This document shows, one piece after another, positions 1-7,211 of a stretch of DNA of 64,000 nucleotides. Made by a program: the position numbers and the translations under genes. The first letter of the stretch is position 1. Each line of letters begins with the position of its first letter. The DNA is from Bradyrhizobium sp. (lineage in GTDB: Bacteria; Pseudomonadota; Alphaproteobacteria; Rhizobiales; Xanthobacteraceae): assembly GCF_004799445.1 (NCBI RefSeq), contig NZ_SSNA01000099.1, positions 1 to 64,000 on the forward strand. The letters run 5' to 3'. The notes beneath the pieces are model-generated. The model was given only the letters and a program-made list of their open reading frames with translations. It was not told the origin of the DNA and made no database searches.

Positions 1-100
1 TCTCCAAGGCCTGCGGCGAAGCAGGGGGCTGCTGAGCGTGCGCAACCTGTAATGAAAGGCCGGCCACCACCAGGCAGGCCAGGAGAAATCGGACGTTCAT
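1..100 (-). CDS. Exported protein, N-terminal fragment (cut by window edge)
   Basis: On the minus strand an ATG at 98-100 opens a frame that stays open to the window edge. It encodes a typical Sec signal peptide: a short basic start (MNVRF), a hydrophobic core and an AHA-QQ cleavage site near residue 22, followed by a Pro/Ser/Ala-rich start of the mature protein. Only 33 codons are present, so no function can be given. A LacI-type operator palindrome lies about 50 bp upstream of the start, so the gene may be controlled by sugar availability. The neighbouring DUF5695 remnant suggests both may belong to one foreign fragment (inference). Confidence 0.55.
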   Translation of the reverse strand, partial: MNVRFLLACLVVAGLSLQVAHAQQPPASPQALE

Positions 101-151
101 AGGCAGGGAACCTTTCGCAGCGCACCGGGTGCACTCTAAGGGTACAATTGT

Positions 152-165
152 AGCAAACGTTTACT
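152..165. promoter_or_regulatory. LacI-type operator palindrome 1
   Basis: AGCAAACGTTTACT is a near-perfect palindrome centred on CG, the classic shape of LacI/GalR-family operators (AAACGTTT core). It sits about 52 bp upstream of the minus-strand exported-protein start at 100. A related palindrome lies at 257-270. The match to the family is known; that these sites are bound is inference, and no lacI-type gene is in the window. Confidence 0.5.
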
Positions 166-256
166 CACCTATCACGGGTACAAGCCGTGGTCTTCATTGG
201 GGCTCAACACTTACCATAGCGTACGGGGAGACCTAGGGCCTCAGTTGCGGCAACTT

Positions 257-270
257 AGCAAACGTTTTCC
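257..270. promoter_or_regulatory. LacI-type operator palindrome 2
   Basis: AGCAAACGTTTTCC shares the ten bases AGCAAACGTT and the AAACGTTT core with the site at 152-165; the centres are 105 bp apart, about ten helical turns. It lies in the 217-bp gap between the DUF5695 remnant and the exported-protein gene. Two sites ten turns apart would suit repression through a DNA loop, but this is inference. Confidence 0.4.
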
Positions 271-317
271 AAGTTTTGCTGGCACCACCACAGAGCCACC
301 AACTCTTTGCCGCGAAA

Positions 318-1925
318 TCAACGGCCAGCGTTTAGTGCGAGCCAAGTCGTTTCTTTCTGGAGCGGTACAACGTAGGCTCCGCGCTGAGACTGCAAAGGTG
401 CCGCTGGGCGATAGCTGCCGACACCGCTCACCTTGGCCGGCTGCTCGATTCGCAACAGTCCTTTCGGAGTGGCCTCCGTGGCTCCAGCCAGTCCCACTCG
501 CACCACGCCAGTGACGGGATTCACCTCGATACTTTCAAATTTACCCGCATCCAGCGTCAGCCATAGTCCCAGTGAGGCTATGTAGACCCGTGCGCGGAAC
601 GAGTCGTGCGGAGTGACGGCGACCACTTTGCCTTTCCTTTTGACGTTCCCGCCAAACGCTATCCAGCCAAATTCAGGGTGATTCACGATATAAGTGGCAG
701 TGTTCCAGGCGTGTCCAAAGAAGTTGGGACCGTAGTCGCCGCTGAAGGGATCGGACTTAAGCATGTCAGGGAATCCGTGGAAAGCTGCTGAGGCAAATCC
801 CTCCTGGTCAATGTCAGTAAGCCCGCCCATTGTTCCGCCGTAGCCAACCCGCAATAGATGGAAGTCCTCCGGGTGTTCACGGTATTCGGCTAGCAACGGG
901 ATGGCGTTCAGTCCAGAACCGTAATGGTGCAGTTGTCGCTCCAGTCGCCGGTCTTTAGCGGCAAAAATGAAATCCCAGTATCGGCGTGCGCTGCCGTTAT
1001 AGCCCCAGTGGGGAATTGCCGGATCGTACCCGAGAATTGCGTCAAGCGTGACCTCGGCTTTGTCGAGATAACCAAAATACTTCGTCCACGCGTAGACCTC
1101 TTCTTGTCCGGTGGAATCCCACGGCATTTCGCTGCCGAACGGGTAGGCTTCCTTCCTCCATCGGTCGGCGCGTTCTCGCATCTTGCTTTCCAGAGCCTCG
1201 GCTTGCGTATTCATGCCTTCGCGCTTGAGATCGGCCAGTATCTCCACAAAGATGGAACCCTCCATCTGACCAAACACCGCCAGGTCCTTGGCATAACTGG
1301 TCATCGCTATCGAAGTCTCGTAGGCATGATTCAGGTACCAATCCCAGGGATGGTTGGTGACCAACCCTTGGCGATCGCGAGCCAGGCGATAGAGTACCCA
1401 ATACGCCGCCGCCACGTGTGGATAGTCATAAGAACGATCAACCGCCTCCGAGGCTTGCTTATTCCAGCTTGTCCAGGATTTCCAGTCAAAGTTGCTGTCG
1501 TAGTAGTTGGCGGGCATCTCGTCAGGTTGGTAATAGAAGAGACTCTTACGAACTCCGTATGGGTGAGGTCCATCCTTGGATTGCAGCCCGCCCCACAAAA
1601 CGCCGTCGACGAACTGTTGAAGTTTCTCGAGTTCTTCCTTGTCTGGCTGGACGAGTTCCTTCATGACGGCCGCCAGCCAGGAACTGGCGCCGCCTTCGTC
1701 GCTCAGACCCGCGATCCATACGCGGCTGTCCTGCAGCACCATCCGATTGGTCTCGCGGTCATACGTGATTGCTGCGGGAGCGCGGTGGAAGGGATCGCTG
1801 GAGTCGGTGAACCACTGGCGAGTGGCAGTGGAAAGTCGTAGGCCATCGCAGATTTTCCAAATGGAACGCGTGGTAGGCCACCACATCATAGCGCCACGGC
1901 GACCGAATATTGCCCATCTTCATCG
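318..1925 (-). pseudogene. DUF5695-domain protein, 5'-truncated and frameshifted remnant
   Basis: The open frame from about 1840 down to the TGA at 318-320 resembles the C-terminal part of DUF5695 proteins, large and probably secreted proteins that I associate with Acidobacteria; recognisable stretches include PFGSEMPWDSTGQEEVYAW and HHYGSGLNAIPLLAEYR. The family is usually far longer (about 900 residues, from memory). Upstream of about 1840 the same protein seems to continue in another frame (WRYDVVAYHAFHLEN, read at about 1847-1893), which implies a frameshift. That frame meets a stop near 1920 and no credible start is seen, so the N-terminal third or more is missing. Base composition is visibly less GC-rich than the rest of the window. 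Function unknown; probably carbohydrate-related. Could also be an assembly artefact. Confidence 0.6.
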
Positions 1926-2040
1926 GCCGTGGCGCGCCACTTCAGAATACGCTATTGGCGCTGAATACCGCCATTTTCGCGCCGCGAGAACTTGACGGTT
2001 CCGGACGCCTGGGCTGAGCCCTGACAGTTCAGGGCGCCGC

Positions 2041-2418
2041 TCACGCCGCGTTTTTTCGGCTCGGCCGGATCAGCACTTCTGCCGAGATACCGAGGCGCTC
2101 GTGCAAACGTCGGATCATTCCCACCGACAGTCCTCGTTTTCTGTTTAAAACCTCGGCGATGCGGGTGCGGGTGCCAATGATCTCCTCTAGGTCCCGCCGG
2201 GTGAGGCCTTGCTGCTCCATGCGGAATTTGATTGCCTCTATGGGATCAGGCGGGTCCATCGGATAGTGCTCAGCCTCATAGGCATCGATGAGCGTTGCGA
2301 GCACATCCAATCGGTCGCCGTCGCGCGTTCCCAACTTGGCGCCCCAGAGGCGCTCAACTTCCTTGAGCGCGGCTTCATAATCCCGCTTCGTCCGGATCGG
2401 CTTTACCTCACCCGCCAT
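2041..2418 (-). CDS. higA: HigA-type antitoxin (XRE helix-turn-helix)
   Basis: A 125-residue protein with the long N-terminal helical region of COG5499 antitoxins (YEAALKEVERLW near residue 14) and a C-terminal helix-turn-helix around residues 65-115 (MEQQGLTRRDLEEIIG, RIAEVLNRKRGLSVGMIRRL). It should neutralise the HigB toxin encoded just upstream and repress the shared promoter through the operator at 2747-2765. Its start overlaps the end of higB by 11 bp, so the two are translationally coupled in the toxin-first order typical of hig systems. Both family and partner are clear from sequence. Confidence 0.88.
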   Translation of the reverse strand: MAGEVKPIRTKRDYEAALKEVERLWGAKLGTRDGDRLDVLATLIDAYEAEHYPMDPPDPIEAIKFRMEQQGLTRRDLEEIIGTRTRIAEVLNRKRGLSVGMIRRLHERLGISAEVLIRPSRKNAA

Positions 2419-2731
2419 GCTGCACGCCTTTCACATCGATCTTGTCGTAGTCTTTGTGCGTGCCGATCCACTTGATCCACACGATACCCTTGTCGAAGTC
2501 GGTGGCTACGACCAACCGATAGTCGTTGCCTTTCACATTGAACACAATCCGGTCGGCCGAGACGATGCTAGCCGTCGCGTAGCTCCGCTTCACATCCGCT
2601 GCGCTGGTCCATCGCGCCTTCTTAACTTCGTCGAACCAAGCGTCCAGGGCGGCCTTCAAAGCCGCGTGGTCCTTGTACCCTCTCCGTCCCTCGACGAACT
2701 CTCGCAAAGTACGCCGGGAAATGACTCGCAT
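2408..2731 (-). CDS. higB: HigB-type toxin (RelE-superfamily mRNA interferase)
   Basis: A 107-residue protein from the ATG at 2731; a TTG two codons upstream would give 109. It matches HigB_toxin (PF09907): MRVISRRTLREFVE at the start, the central KGNDYRLVV strand and a C-terminal WIGTHKDYDKIDV block, the hallmark of this family. Members cleave mRNA on the ribosome. It precedes higA in a two-gene operon with an 11-bp overlap and has a perfect palindrome 16 bp upstream. No truncation is visible, so the system looks intact. Confidence 0.88.
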   Translation of the reverse strand: MRVISRRTLREFVEGRRGYKDHAALKAALDAWFDEVKKARWTSAADVKRSYATASIVSADRIVFNVKGNDYRLVVATDFDKGIVWIKWIGTHKDYDKIDVKGVQHGG

Positions 2732-2746
2732 GCTCAAGAATTACCA

Positions 2747-2765
2747 TGCGCCCAATTTGGGCGCA
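2747..2765. promoter_or_regulatory. Palindromic operator of the higBA promoter
   Basis: tgcgcccaatttgggcgca is a perfect inverted repeat with 9-bp arms around one central base, immediately upstream of higB. Position and symmetry fit the autoregulatory operator bound by HigA or the HigBA complex. Binding is inferred. Confidence 0.6.
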
Positions 2766-2834
2766 AGCCATCAATGGTGACACGCAGAAGCAGGGAATTC
2801 AGAAATAACGGGAAGCGCAACTCAGGTTGCGCTG

Positions 2835-2960
2835 TTGAGCATGATCCGGAAAAAGTGGGAACCGGTTTTCCCTCGCGACAAACGCGGAGCGTTGCGCAAA
2901 GATCATGCTCAAACAAAAAGATGGGATCATGATGCGATTCAACCTAATCGCATCATGATC
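2835..2960. repeat. Rhizobiales-type palindromic intergenic element plus long hairpin
   Basis: Two adjacent structures fill the gap between higB and the permease gene. The first, 2835-2912, begins ttgagcatgatc and ends gatcatgctcaa, and contains the aagtgggaaccggtttt core common in Rhizobiales intergenic mosaic elements. The second is a perfect 15-bp stem (2925-2939 with 2946-2960) around a six-base loop, just past the permease stop codon, where it could act as a transcription end signal for the minus strand. Such elements are dispersed repeats in rhizobial genomes. Confidence 0.7.
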
Positions 2961-2970
2961 TGGCCCGTTG

Positions 2971-4623
2971 TCATTCGGCAGGCGCCGCGAGCCCCAAATC
3001 GTGTTGCGGAACATAGGAAGCGCTGGCGCTGAACTTGCCCACGGCGAAGAATCCGGCCGCGACCACCGCGTAGGCCAAAGCGACGCCGGGCGTCACACCC
3101 ATTCCGCCGCCGATGCCGACCGCCTCACCATGCATGAAGCCGAAATAGGTCAGCACCGCGCCGGAGAAGGCAAAGGCCGACGCCTTGACGAAATCGCGTT
3201 CGATGACGAAAACGCCGATCGCACCAAGCACGAGACCGGCGAGAATCGAGCCGCCGCCCATCACCTCCAGCCCGTGATAGAGCACGCCCTGCTGCGGCAA
3301 TGAGGCGATCGCGGCGGTCTTGACCGCACCCACCTTGTCGGCGGCAAGACCGCCGACCGCTTGTGCCGCATTCACGGTCGCACCGAGCATGGTGTCGATC
3401 TGAAGCTTGGCCCATGCGGCGAGATGCGGCGTCAAGGCCAGCACGATCGCCGGCGCGTGCTTGATCGGCGTGGTCTGGAACGCCTGCGCGCCGATCAGCA
3501 TGCCGATATAAAGCAGGATCGGCGAGATCGCGACCACCGGCACCAGCGCCAGCAGCACCGAGATGATGCCGAACCACGCCAGCACGATGACCATGACCCC
3601 GGTCGCTGCCGAATAGCCGATCCGGCCGCCCATCGCCTTCCATCCGGGATGACCGATATAGACGGCGTTGATGAAGGGATTTCCCATCAGGCAGCCGATC
3701 AGACTGACGACGCCGTCGGCGGTCAGAACCCGCGTGGTCGGATATTCGTCGCCGGCGGCTTCGGCGCTTTCGACGTTGTCCATCGCCTCGACGAGATCGT
3801 AGATACCGAACGGGATCGCGGTCACCAGAATGATGCCGAGGAATTCGAAGCCCGAGAATACCTCGCCGACGGCGGGCAGCGGCACCGAAAAGCCGAAGCT
3901 CGCGAACGCATCGCCGAGGCCCTTGACGCTCAGCCCGCCGAAATTAAGACCGAACAGGTTGGATCCCCAGGCGATGATCATGCCGACCGCGATGGCGACG
4001 AGGCCGGCGGGAATTCCCTTTGGATACTTCACGCCGCCGAACCAGCTCACCAGGATGATCGCGAAGCAGACCAGGCCGATCTGCGGCGTCATGTACATTT
4101 CCAGCGCCGGCCGCATCGAGATGAAGGTCACGGACACGCCGGCCAGCGTGCCGAGCAGGGCCGCGCGCGGGGTAATTTTCCGGATGTACGGCGCGATGAA
4201 ACCACCGATCATCAGGATGAAGCTCTGGAAGAATACCCAGACCAGGCCGGCCGCCCAGCCTTTCATCGGATCGCCGGTCTTGATCGTGATCGGCAGCATG
4301 ATCACAAAGGTGACGATGAACATGTGGGGCACGCTGACGCCGGACGGCAGCGCGCAGACGTCGGTGCGGCCGGTCTTCTGCGCCAGCCGATAGGCGAGAA
4401 AGGCGTAATAAAAGGTCGACAGGCACATCATCAGGCCGAGCGCCGGCAGGATGCGTCCGAACACCAGCGAGTCAGGCATCTTCAGCACGAAACGCAATAG
4501 CCCCGTCAGCACCAGCATGTTGACCAGGATGTTGGTGCCGAAACCGAAAAAGGCATTCCAGTCGCCCGGCGTCCACAACGCCGGCTTGAAGTCGGACTTT
4601 CCGGCAGAAATGCTCGTGCTCAT
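2971..4623 (-). CDS. NCS2-family nucleobase permease-like protein
   Basis: A 550-residue membrane protein with about 12-14 hydrophobic segments, resembling the adenine/guanine/hypoxanthine permease group of the NCS2 family (COG2252-like). The [29 protein letters not shown] block near residues 275-305 and the [17 protein letters not shown] segment correspond to the conserved NCS2 core. It should import a nucleobase or related N-heterocycle with protons across the inner membrane. It is the second gene of an operon: its ATG overlaps the stop of the isochorismatase-fold hydrolase (ATGA at 4620-4623). Substrate is not determined; the partner hydrolase suggests a compound that is hydrolysed after uptake (inference). 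Confidence 0.75.
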   Translation of the reverse strand: MSTSISAGKSDFKPALWTPGDWNAFFGFGTNILVNMLVLTGLLRFVLKMPDSLVFGRILPALGLMMCLSTFYYAFLAYRLAQKTGRTDVCALPSGVSVPHMFIVTFVIMLPITIKTGDPMKGWAAGLVWVFFQSFILMIGGFIAPYIRKITPRAALLGTLAGVSVTFISMRPALEMYMTPQIGLVCFAIILVSWFGGVKYPKGIPAGLVAIAVGMIIAWGSNLFGLNFGGLSVKGLGDAFASFGFSVPLPAVGEVFSGFEFLGIILVTAIPFGIYDLVEAMDNVESAEAAGDEYPTTRVLTADGVVSLIGCLMGNPFINAVYIGHPGWKAMGGRIGYSAATGVMVIVLAWFGIISVLLALVPVVAISPILLYIGMLIGAQAFQTTPIKHAPAIVLALTPHLAAWAKLQIDTMLGATVNAAQAVGGLAADKVGAVKTAAIASLPQQGVLYHGLEVMGGGSILAGLVLGAIGVFVIERDFVKASAFAFSGAVLTYFGFMHGEAVGIGGGMGVTPGVALAYAVVAAGFFAVGKFSASASYVPQHDLGLAAPAE

Positions 4624-5345
4624 CGTGATGCTCCTGCTGCCAATATGTTTGAAGTCTCCGGTGTCATTGCTTGAAGGACTGCGGCTGAGTCGCTGACCCA
4701 GCCGAAGATGCCACCCTGGGCCTTGATCATCTTCAGGCCCATCTCGTGGAATTCAGGGAAATAGGATGCACAGCCATCGGCCAGCACCACGCAGCGATAG
4801 CCGCGGTCATTGGCCTCGCGCACAGTGGTGTTGACGCAAACCTCGGTGGTCACGCCGCACACCAGCAAATTCTCGATGCCGTATTTCTGCAGGATATCGC
4901 CGAGCTCGGTGGCGTAGAACGCGCCCTTCCCGGGCTTGTCGATGATGACCTCGCTGTCGAGCGGGTACAGTTCGGGAATGATGTCGTGACCGGCCTCGCC
5001 GCGGATCAGGATCCGTCCCATCGGACCGGGATCGCCGATGCGAAGACTTGGCGCGCCGCGCTCGATCTTGGCCGGCGGCGCGTCCGACAGATCGGGCAAA
5101 TGGCCCTCGCGGGTGTGCACGACGAGTATTCCGAGATCGCGCGCCGCGGCCAGCACGGATGCGATCGGCTTCACCGCCCGTGCCAGCTGCGAGACGTCGT
5201 TGCCCAGCGTTTCTCCGAAACCGCCCGGCTCCATGAAATCGCGCTGCATGTCGATGATGACGAGCGCTGTAACCGACCAATCGAGGTTGATCGGCTCGGG
5301 TTCCGCGGCGACTGTGCCAACTGGCAGCTGCTTTGAGTTCGCCAT
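4620..5345 (-). CDS. Isochorismatase-fold cysteine hydrolase, biuret-hydrolase paralogue
   Basis: A 241-residue amidohydrolase of the isochorismatase superfamily. The catalytic triad is visible: D32 in IIDMQRDF, K137 in DKPGKGAF and nucleophile C170 in TTEVCVNTT. It shares the [22 protein letters not shown] and KMIKAQGG blocks with the biuret hydrolase encoded at 14372-15055, so the two are paralogues with perhaps related urea-like substrates. The ATG at 5345 is chosen over a GTG nine bases upstream because it has AGGGG eight bases ahead. It starts an operon with the NCS2 permease (4-bp overlap) and has a perfect-consensus sigma-54 promoter at 5385-5400. Ureidoacrylate or another carbamoyl amide are alternative substrates. 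Confidence 0.8.
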   Translation of the reverse strand: MANSKQLPVGTVAAEPEPINLDWSVTALVIIDMQRDFMEPGGFGETLGNDVSQLARAVKPIASVLAAARDLGILVVHTREGHLPDLSDAPPAKIERGAPSLRIGDPGPMGRILIRGEAGHDIIPELYPLDSEVIIDKPGKGAFYATELGDILQKYGIENLLVCGVTTEVCVNTTVREANDRGYRCVVLADGCASYFPEFHEMGLKMIKAQGGIFGWVSDSAAVLQAMTPETSNILAAGASR

Positions 5346-5384
5346 AACCTGCACCCCTGGCGAGAGAACTCCCGAAGTGAGCCA

Positions 5385-5400
5385 AGCAAAGCCCGTGCCA
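5385..5400 (-). promoter_or_regulatory. Sigma-54 (-24/-12) promoter, exact consensus
   Basis: Read on the minus strand: TGGCACGGGCTTTGCT, which is TGGCACG-N4-TTGCT, an exact match to the RpoN consensus with correct spacing. It would start transcription about 30 bp ahead of the hydrolase ATG at 5345. RpoN promoters of this kind typically respond to nitrogen limitation through NtrC; that role here is inference. Confidence 0.75.
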
Positions 5401-5411
5401 TTGTGTACAAT
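5400..5411. promoter_or_regulatory. Inverted repeat abutting the sigma-54 promoter (GntR/FadR-like)
   Basis: ATTGTGTACAAT (CATTGT-gt-ACAATG when extended to 5399-5412) resembles the TTGTNNACAA operators of FCD-type GntR regulators. It overlaps the -24 element of the hydrolase promoter, so a bound repressor could block RpoN polymerase. A similar ATTGCATACAAT occurs at 10974-10985. No gntR gene is present in the window. Confidence 0.4.
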
Positions 5412-5753
5412 GCCGCATGGCGACGCGGCGCTCGAGAATCCTCCTTATTTTCAGTCAGTTATATTTTTGACCGGCTATCTCTCATTCGCCGTGCGCAGCT
5501 TTTGCGACGTGCATTTGCTCATTCGTTGAGCGTGACGCGGCATGCATCACAGCATCCGCAGCGGCGCAGGGGTTCGCCGAAAACCCGGATTGCGCGACCT
5601 GCGGCCGCCGCCTATGGCCTGAAAAATGGCCCTGTTGTTGTTGCGAAAATTCGGATTTGCTTGCTTGCGGGATTTCTGGCGCGGAATTTGCTGCTTGGGA
5701 TACCTGTTGGGGATGCCTTGTTGGGGATGCCTTGGATCGAGGGGGAGCGTTCG
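5412..5753. promoter_or_regulatory. dctA leader region with sigma-54-like promoter at 5677-5692
   Basis: The 340-bp region between the divergent hydrolase operon and dctA has no credible gene. At 5677-5692, TGGCGCGGAATTTGCT matches the RpoN consensus TGGCACG-N4-TTGCW with one change (A to G). It ends 61 bp before the dctA ATG at 5754. Rhizobial dctA genes are classically RpoN/DctD dependent, which supports the call; dctBD are not in the window. A tandem copy of tgttggggatgcct lies between promoter and start (about 5709-5735). Confidence 0.55.
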
Positions 5754-7073
5754 ATGACGACCATCACTGCCGCGGCGCCGGTTGCGCGAAAGCCGCTTTA
5801 TACATCGTTGTTTGTCCAGGTCCTTGCGGCCCTGCTGCTGGGGATCGTGCTCGGAATGGCGGTTCCCGAGTTTGCCGTCAGCCTGAAGATTTTCAGCGAC
5901 GCGTTTTTGAAGCTGATTTCGATGATCGTCGCGCCGATCGTGTTCTGCGTCGTCGTGCACGGTATCGCGGGCGCCGGCGACCTCAAGAAGGTCGGGCGGG
6001 TCGGCGTCAAGGCGCTGGTCTATTTCGAGGTGATGACCACGGTGGCCTTGGTCGTCGGGCTGTTGCTCGCCTATTTGTTCGGCCCCGGCCACGGCATGAA
6101 CATCGATCCATCGACCCTTGATGCCAAGGCGCTCAACACCTATGCCGACAACGCCCACAAGCTGAAGGGCGGCGGGATCGGCAGCTTCCTGATGAACATC
6201 ATACCGACGACATCGTTCGACGCGCTGTCGCGCAACGACGTGCTGCAGGTGCTGTTTTTCGCGATCCTGTTCGGCACCAGCGTTGCTTTGGTCGGCGGCG
6301 AAAAGGGCGAGAAGATCACCTCGCTGATCGACGCCGTATCGACCGTACTGTTCCGGACGATGGGGCTGATCGTGCGCGTGGCGCCGCTCGGCGTGCTCGG
6401 CGCCGTCGCCTATACCGTCGGGCAATATGGCGTCGGCTCGCTCAAGCAACTGGTGTCGCTGGTAGCGCTGTTCTACGTCTCGGTCGCGATCTTCGTCCTC
6501 GGCGTGCTTGGCACCGTGATGGCGCTCGCCGGGCTGAACATTCTCAAATTCCTGGCCTATCTGCGCGAGGAATTGACCATCGTGCTGGCCACCGCGTCGT
6601 CGGATGCGGTGCTGCCGCAGATCATGCGCAAGCTTGAGCGGCTTGGCGTGAAGGATTCGGTGGTCGGGCTTGTGATTCCGACCGGCTATTCCTTCAACCT
6701 CGATGCGTTCTCGATCTACCTGACGCTGGCGGTCGTCTTCATCGCGCAGGCGACCAACACGCCGCTGTCGTTCGGCGATCTCCTGCTGGTGCTCGGCGTG
6801 TCCCTGATCACCTCGAAGGGCGCCCACGGCGTTCCCGGCTCCGCCATCGTGATTCTCGCCGCCACGCTGAATGCGGTGCCGAGCATCCCCGCGATCGGGC
6901 TGGTGCTGGTGCTGTCGGTTGACTGGTTCATCGGCATGGCGCGCGCGCTCGGCAACCTGATCGGCAACTGCGTCGCCACCGTCGTCGTCGCCGCCTGGGA
7001 AGGCGATCTGGACCGTGCCAAGGCCGTGCGCGTGCTCGATGGCGAAGAGCTGGTGGACGTGACGGCGGGCTAG
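5754..7073 (+). CDS. dctA: C4-dicarboxylate/cation symporter (DctA family)
   Basis: A 439-residue secondary transporter of the DAACS family. It shows the signature IPTGYSFNLDAFSIYLTLA near residues 305-325 and SKGAHGVPGSAIVILAATL near 350-370, with eight or so membrane helices and two re-entrant hairpins expected. Members import succinate, fumarate, malate or acidic amino acids with sodium or protons. The ATG at 5754 is chosen because GGGGGAG lies seven bases upstream; the frame is open further 5' but carries no homology. It faces away from the hydrolase-permease operon and has an RpoN-like promoter at 5677-5692. The DAFSIY in place of DGTSIY of canonical DctA leaves some doubt about exact substrate. 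Confidence 0.85.
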   Translation: MTTITAAAPVARKPLYTSLFVQVLAALLLGIVLGMAVPEFAVSLKIFSDAFLKLISMIVAPIVFCVVVHGIAGAGDLKKVGRVGVKALVYFEVMTTVALVVGLLLAYLFGPGHGMNIDPSTLDAKALNTYADNAHKLKGGGIGSFLMNIIPTTSFDALSRNDVLQVLFFAILFGTSVALVGGEKGEKITSLIDAVSTVLFRTMGLIVRVAPLGVLGAVAYTVGQYGVGSLKQLVSLVALFYVSVAIFVLGVLGTVMALAGLNILKFLAYLREELTIVLATASSDAVLPQIMRKLERLGVKDSVVGLVIPTGYSFNLDAFSIYLTLAVVFIAQATNTPLSFGDLLLVLGVSLITSKGAHGVPGSAIVILAATLNAVPSIPAIGLVLVLSVDWFIGMARALGNLIGNCVATVVVAAWEGDLDRAKAVRVLDGEELVDVTAG

Positions 7074-7151
7074 GACGTGAAGACAGCAGTGTCGATGGCG
7101 CCGGCAGGCTGACGTCCGCCTCGGCGCTGTTGCGATCATATCGCTCAATCA

Positions 7152-7184
7152 ATTGGGGCCGGCAGCCGACATGCCGGCCCCAAT
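7152..7184. terminator. Bidirectional terminator hairpin between dctA and the phosphoesterase gene
   Basis: Perfect 13-bp stem (7152-7164 with 7172-7184, attggggccggca and its complement) and a seven-base loop, located between two convergent genes. The T-run after the stem is weak on both strands, so termination strength is uncertain. Confidence 0.65.
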
Positions 7185-7211
7185 CGCGTTTGGTCTGTCG
7201 TCGTCGATCGA

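Noticed and set aside
3361..4500. 379-codon plus-strand frame opposite the NCS2 permease gene
   Set aside because: Arg/His/Asp-rich shadow typical of the antisense of a membrane-protein gene.
5547..7148. Long open frame on the minus strand opposite dctA
   Set aside because: Composition is His/Arg/Gln/Asp-rich low-complexity, as expected from the complement of a GC-rich gene; dctA on the other strand has clear homology.
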